Part shown: positions 62,787-64,000 of the stretch, in pieces
How positions within the stretch are numbered: position 1 is the first letter of the stretch
Layout: each line of letters begins with the position of its first letter
Source of the DNA: Pseudomonas putida
GTDB taxonomy: Bacteria; Pseudomonadota; Gammaproteobacteria; Pseudomonadales; Pseudomonadaceae
NCBI GenBank assembly: GCA_041879295.1
Contig: CP047152.1
Span: 4,283,501 to 4,347,500 of the forward strand
Direction of reading: 5' to 3'
DNA length: 64,000 nt
The notes under the pieces: model-generated
Database searches by the model: none
Seen by the model: only the letters and a program-made list of their open reading frames with translations
What the model was told of the DNA's origin: nothing
Made by a program: the position numbers and the translations under genes

Positions 62787-63539
62787 TTACTTGGCAGGTG
62801 CTTCTTCAGGGGCTTCGGCTTGCGGCTCGGCGCCTTGCAACTGGGCCGGGTCCTTGATGGCGATCAGTTCCAGATCGAACACCAGTACCGAGTTGGCCGG
62901 GATCAGCGGGCTTGGGCTTTGTGCGCCATAGGCCAGTTCAGCCGGGATGAACAACTTGTACTTTTCGCCGACGTGCATCAGCTGCAAACCTTCGACCCAA
63001 CCTGGGATCACACCGCTGACCGGCAGGTCGATCGGGCTGCCACGTTCGACGGAGCTGTCGAATACCTTGCCGTCGATCAGCTTGCCTTCGTAGTGGACAG
63101 TGACCACGTCAGTCGGCTTGGGCTGCGGGCCGTCGGCCTTCTTGACCACTTCGTACTGCAGGCCCGAGGCAGTGGTGACCACGCCTGGCTTCTTGGCGTT
63201 TTCTTCGAGGAACTTCTTGCCGGCGGAGGCGGCTTCTTCGCTGGCCTTGGCCAGGCGCTCCTCGGCGCGTTTCTGCAATGCGGTGAAGGCCTCTACCAGC
63301 TCTTCGTCCTTGATGCGTTGTTCTTTCTTGCTAACGGCGTCTTCGATGCCGAGGGCGACTGCTTTCGAATCAAGGTCTTCCATGCCTTCCTGAGCCAGGC
63401 TCTTGCCCATGTTCAGGCCGATACCGTAGGAGGCTTTCTGCGCCGGAGTCTTCAGCTCGGGGCTGCTGGCTTGTTGATCGCAGCCAGCCAGTACCAGGCC
63501 TACCAGGGCAACCGCAGCCGCCAAACGATGCTGTTTCAT
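62787..63539 (-). CDS. fklB: FKBP-type peptidyl-prolyl isomerase lipoprotein
   Basis: A 250-residue protein. Lipoprotein signal peptide MKQHRLAAAVALVGLVLAGC with lipobox LAGC, dimerisation helix (about 30-130, charged, KKEQRIKDEELVEAFTALQK), then FKBP domain (VTVHYEGKLIDGKVFDSSVE, GVIPGWVEGLQLMHVGEKYK, IPAELAYGAQ). The Mip/FkpA-like form assists folding in the periplasm. ATG 63539 begins the lipoprotein signal; the frame opens eight codons earlier. Confidence 0.92.
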   Translation of the reverse strand: MKQHRLAAAVALVGLVLAGCDQQASSPELKTPAQKASYGIGLNMGKSLAQEGMEDLDSKAVALGIEDAVSKKEQRIKDEELVEAFTALQKRAEERLAKASEEAASAGKKFLEENAKKPGVVTTASGLQYEVVKKADGPQPKPTDVVTVHYEGKLIDGKVFDSSVERGSPIDLPVSGVIPGWVEGLQLMHVGEKYKLFIPAELAYGAQSPSPLIPANSVLVFDLELIAIKDPAQLQGAEPQAEAPEEAPAK

Positions 63540-63792
63540 GCTATTTCCTTGTTCATGCGCCATAAGGGCAATCAGGGTAAAGCCGCGAGCTTAGCAGGCG
63601 GCCATGACCAATGGCTACCGGCATAGGAGCGGGTTTTCGTAAGGAAGTTCAGTCGTTAAAAGCTTCTTCATCGAAGCGTTGCAGCCATTGGCCAGTATTG
63701 ACCCTTTGTGCCGGGCTCGCCGGTTTTTTGTGGCCTTTTATTTCTGCAGGTTCTGAGGTCAGAAACATCAGGGCAGGCAGCCCCCGAAAACC

Positions 63793-64000
63793 TCAAGGAT
63801 ACCGACCCTCTCGATATTCCCCCGCCACCTCCCGCAGCACCTCGCCCACCCACTGCCCCGGCAAACTCAACGGCAAGGCGGCATTGCGGCAAATCCCCAC
63901 CGACCCTCCCGGCTCGCGCACACCCAGGTCAAGCTCGACCAGTTCGCCACGGCGCAGGTCGAGCAGCACGGCATCACGCGGCGCCACCCACAGGCCATCG
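63793..64000 (-). CDS. LysR-type regulator, 3' end only
   Basis: The last 69 codons or so of a gene running off the window. The frame continues through the right edge (GLWVAPRDAVLLDLRRGELV, LDLGVREPGGSVGICRNAAL, LPGQWVGEVLREVAGEYREG). The order fits the ligand-binding domain end of LysR-type regulators. Target genes are not visible. The 63540-63792 gap holds a half REP near 63622 and no gene. Confidence 0.6.
   Translation of the reverse strand, partial: DGLWVAPRDAVLLDLRRGELVELDLGVREPGGSVGICRNAALPLSLPGQWVGEVLREVAGEYREGRYP

Noticed and set aside
62575..62931. Plus-strand frame between the ykvA-like and FKBP genes
   Set aside because: It overlaps the FKBP gene and terminator and lacks an SD and family features.
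63711..63729. Possible terminator CCGG-GCTCG-CCGG-TTTTTT
   Set aside because: The stem is only 4 bp and no upstream plus-strand gene needs it.

Overview
The window is a chromosomal segment of a fluorescent pseudomonad, most likely the Pseudomonas putida group. It is GC-rich and carries many Pseudomonas-type REP palindromes (the GCGGG-(T/C)-AA-(A/G)-CCCGC family). The gene order recalls the P. putida and P. aeruginosa backbone: mtnA-ubiG-mupP-yciK, a three-gene N-acetylglutaminylglutamine amide (NAGGN) osmolyte cluster, a CsrA/RsmA paralogue matching rsmI, actP with its DUF485 partner next to betX, minCDE-rluA-apeB, and prc. Names resting on synteny come from memory of those genomes, not from a search.

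Layout. 1-900: tandem array of long palindromic repeats. 0.9-5.2 kb: methionine salvage (mtnA), ubiquinone and cell-wall recycling enzymes (ubiG, mupP), an SDR (yciK) and a TenA/PqqC-like protein. 5.3-12.4 kb, minus strand: a PAS-GGDEF-EAL protein, an ABC exporter, a DsbA-like thioredoxin, trhO, a BolA protein and a DUF2059 protein. 12.5-15.4 kb: fumC, then an IS110/IS1111-type insertion sequence lying between two inverted REPs. 15.5-20.2 kb: DMT transporter, polyphosphate:AMP phosphotransferase, mnmC. 20.2-25.5 kb: one long palindromic repeat, then the NAGGN operon. 25.6-27.3 kb: yheU, rsmI, an SDR and a DUF3309 microprotein. 27.4-33.0 kb: an accessory CS1-type (alternate chaperone/usher) fimbrial operon whose usher is frameshifted at a G6 tract. 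33.1-36.4 kb: acetate symporter pair and betX. 36.6-39.1 kb: a GH17 membrane protein and more long palindromic repeats, one of them part of a 74-bp tandem duplication that copies the 3' end of the GH17 gene. 39.3-43.8 kb: envelope lipid genes (alpha/beta hydrolase, mlaA, patatin, LpxL-type acyltransferase). 43.9-48.1 kb: minCDE, rluA, apeB. 48.2-50.6 kb: small membrane protein and MscS-type channel. 50.6-56.9 kb: GntR regulator divergent from an ABC importer operon with an alkaline-phosphatase-fold hydrolase and a HAD phosphatase. 57-64 kb: quinone reductase, prc, an EAL protein truncated at a REP, an Xre-regulated two-gene unit, a YkvA protein, an FKBP isomerase lipoprotein and the 3' end of a LysR-type gene.

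Points that stand out: (1) the IS1111-type element has 12-bp subterminal repeats and a 3' non-coding end holding 13 nt identical to the REP it sits beside, a candidate seekRNA/bridge-RNA guide; (2) six copies or part-copies of a 220-330 bp long-armed palindromic repeat; (3) an EAL gene cut off inside its CBS-like domain, with the last codons supplied by a REP; (4) the slippage-prone usher frameshift; (5) twin palindromes spaced two helical turns apart before an Xre gene; (6) a perfect palindrome of two inverted DnaA boxes in the ykvA leader; (7) a MtnA lacking the usual catalytic cysteine. No rRNA, tRNA or CRISPR array was seen.
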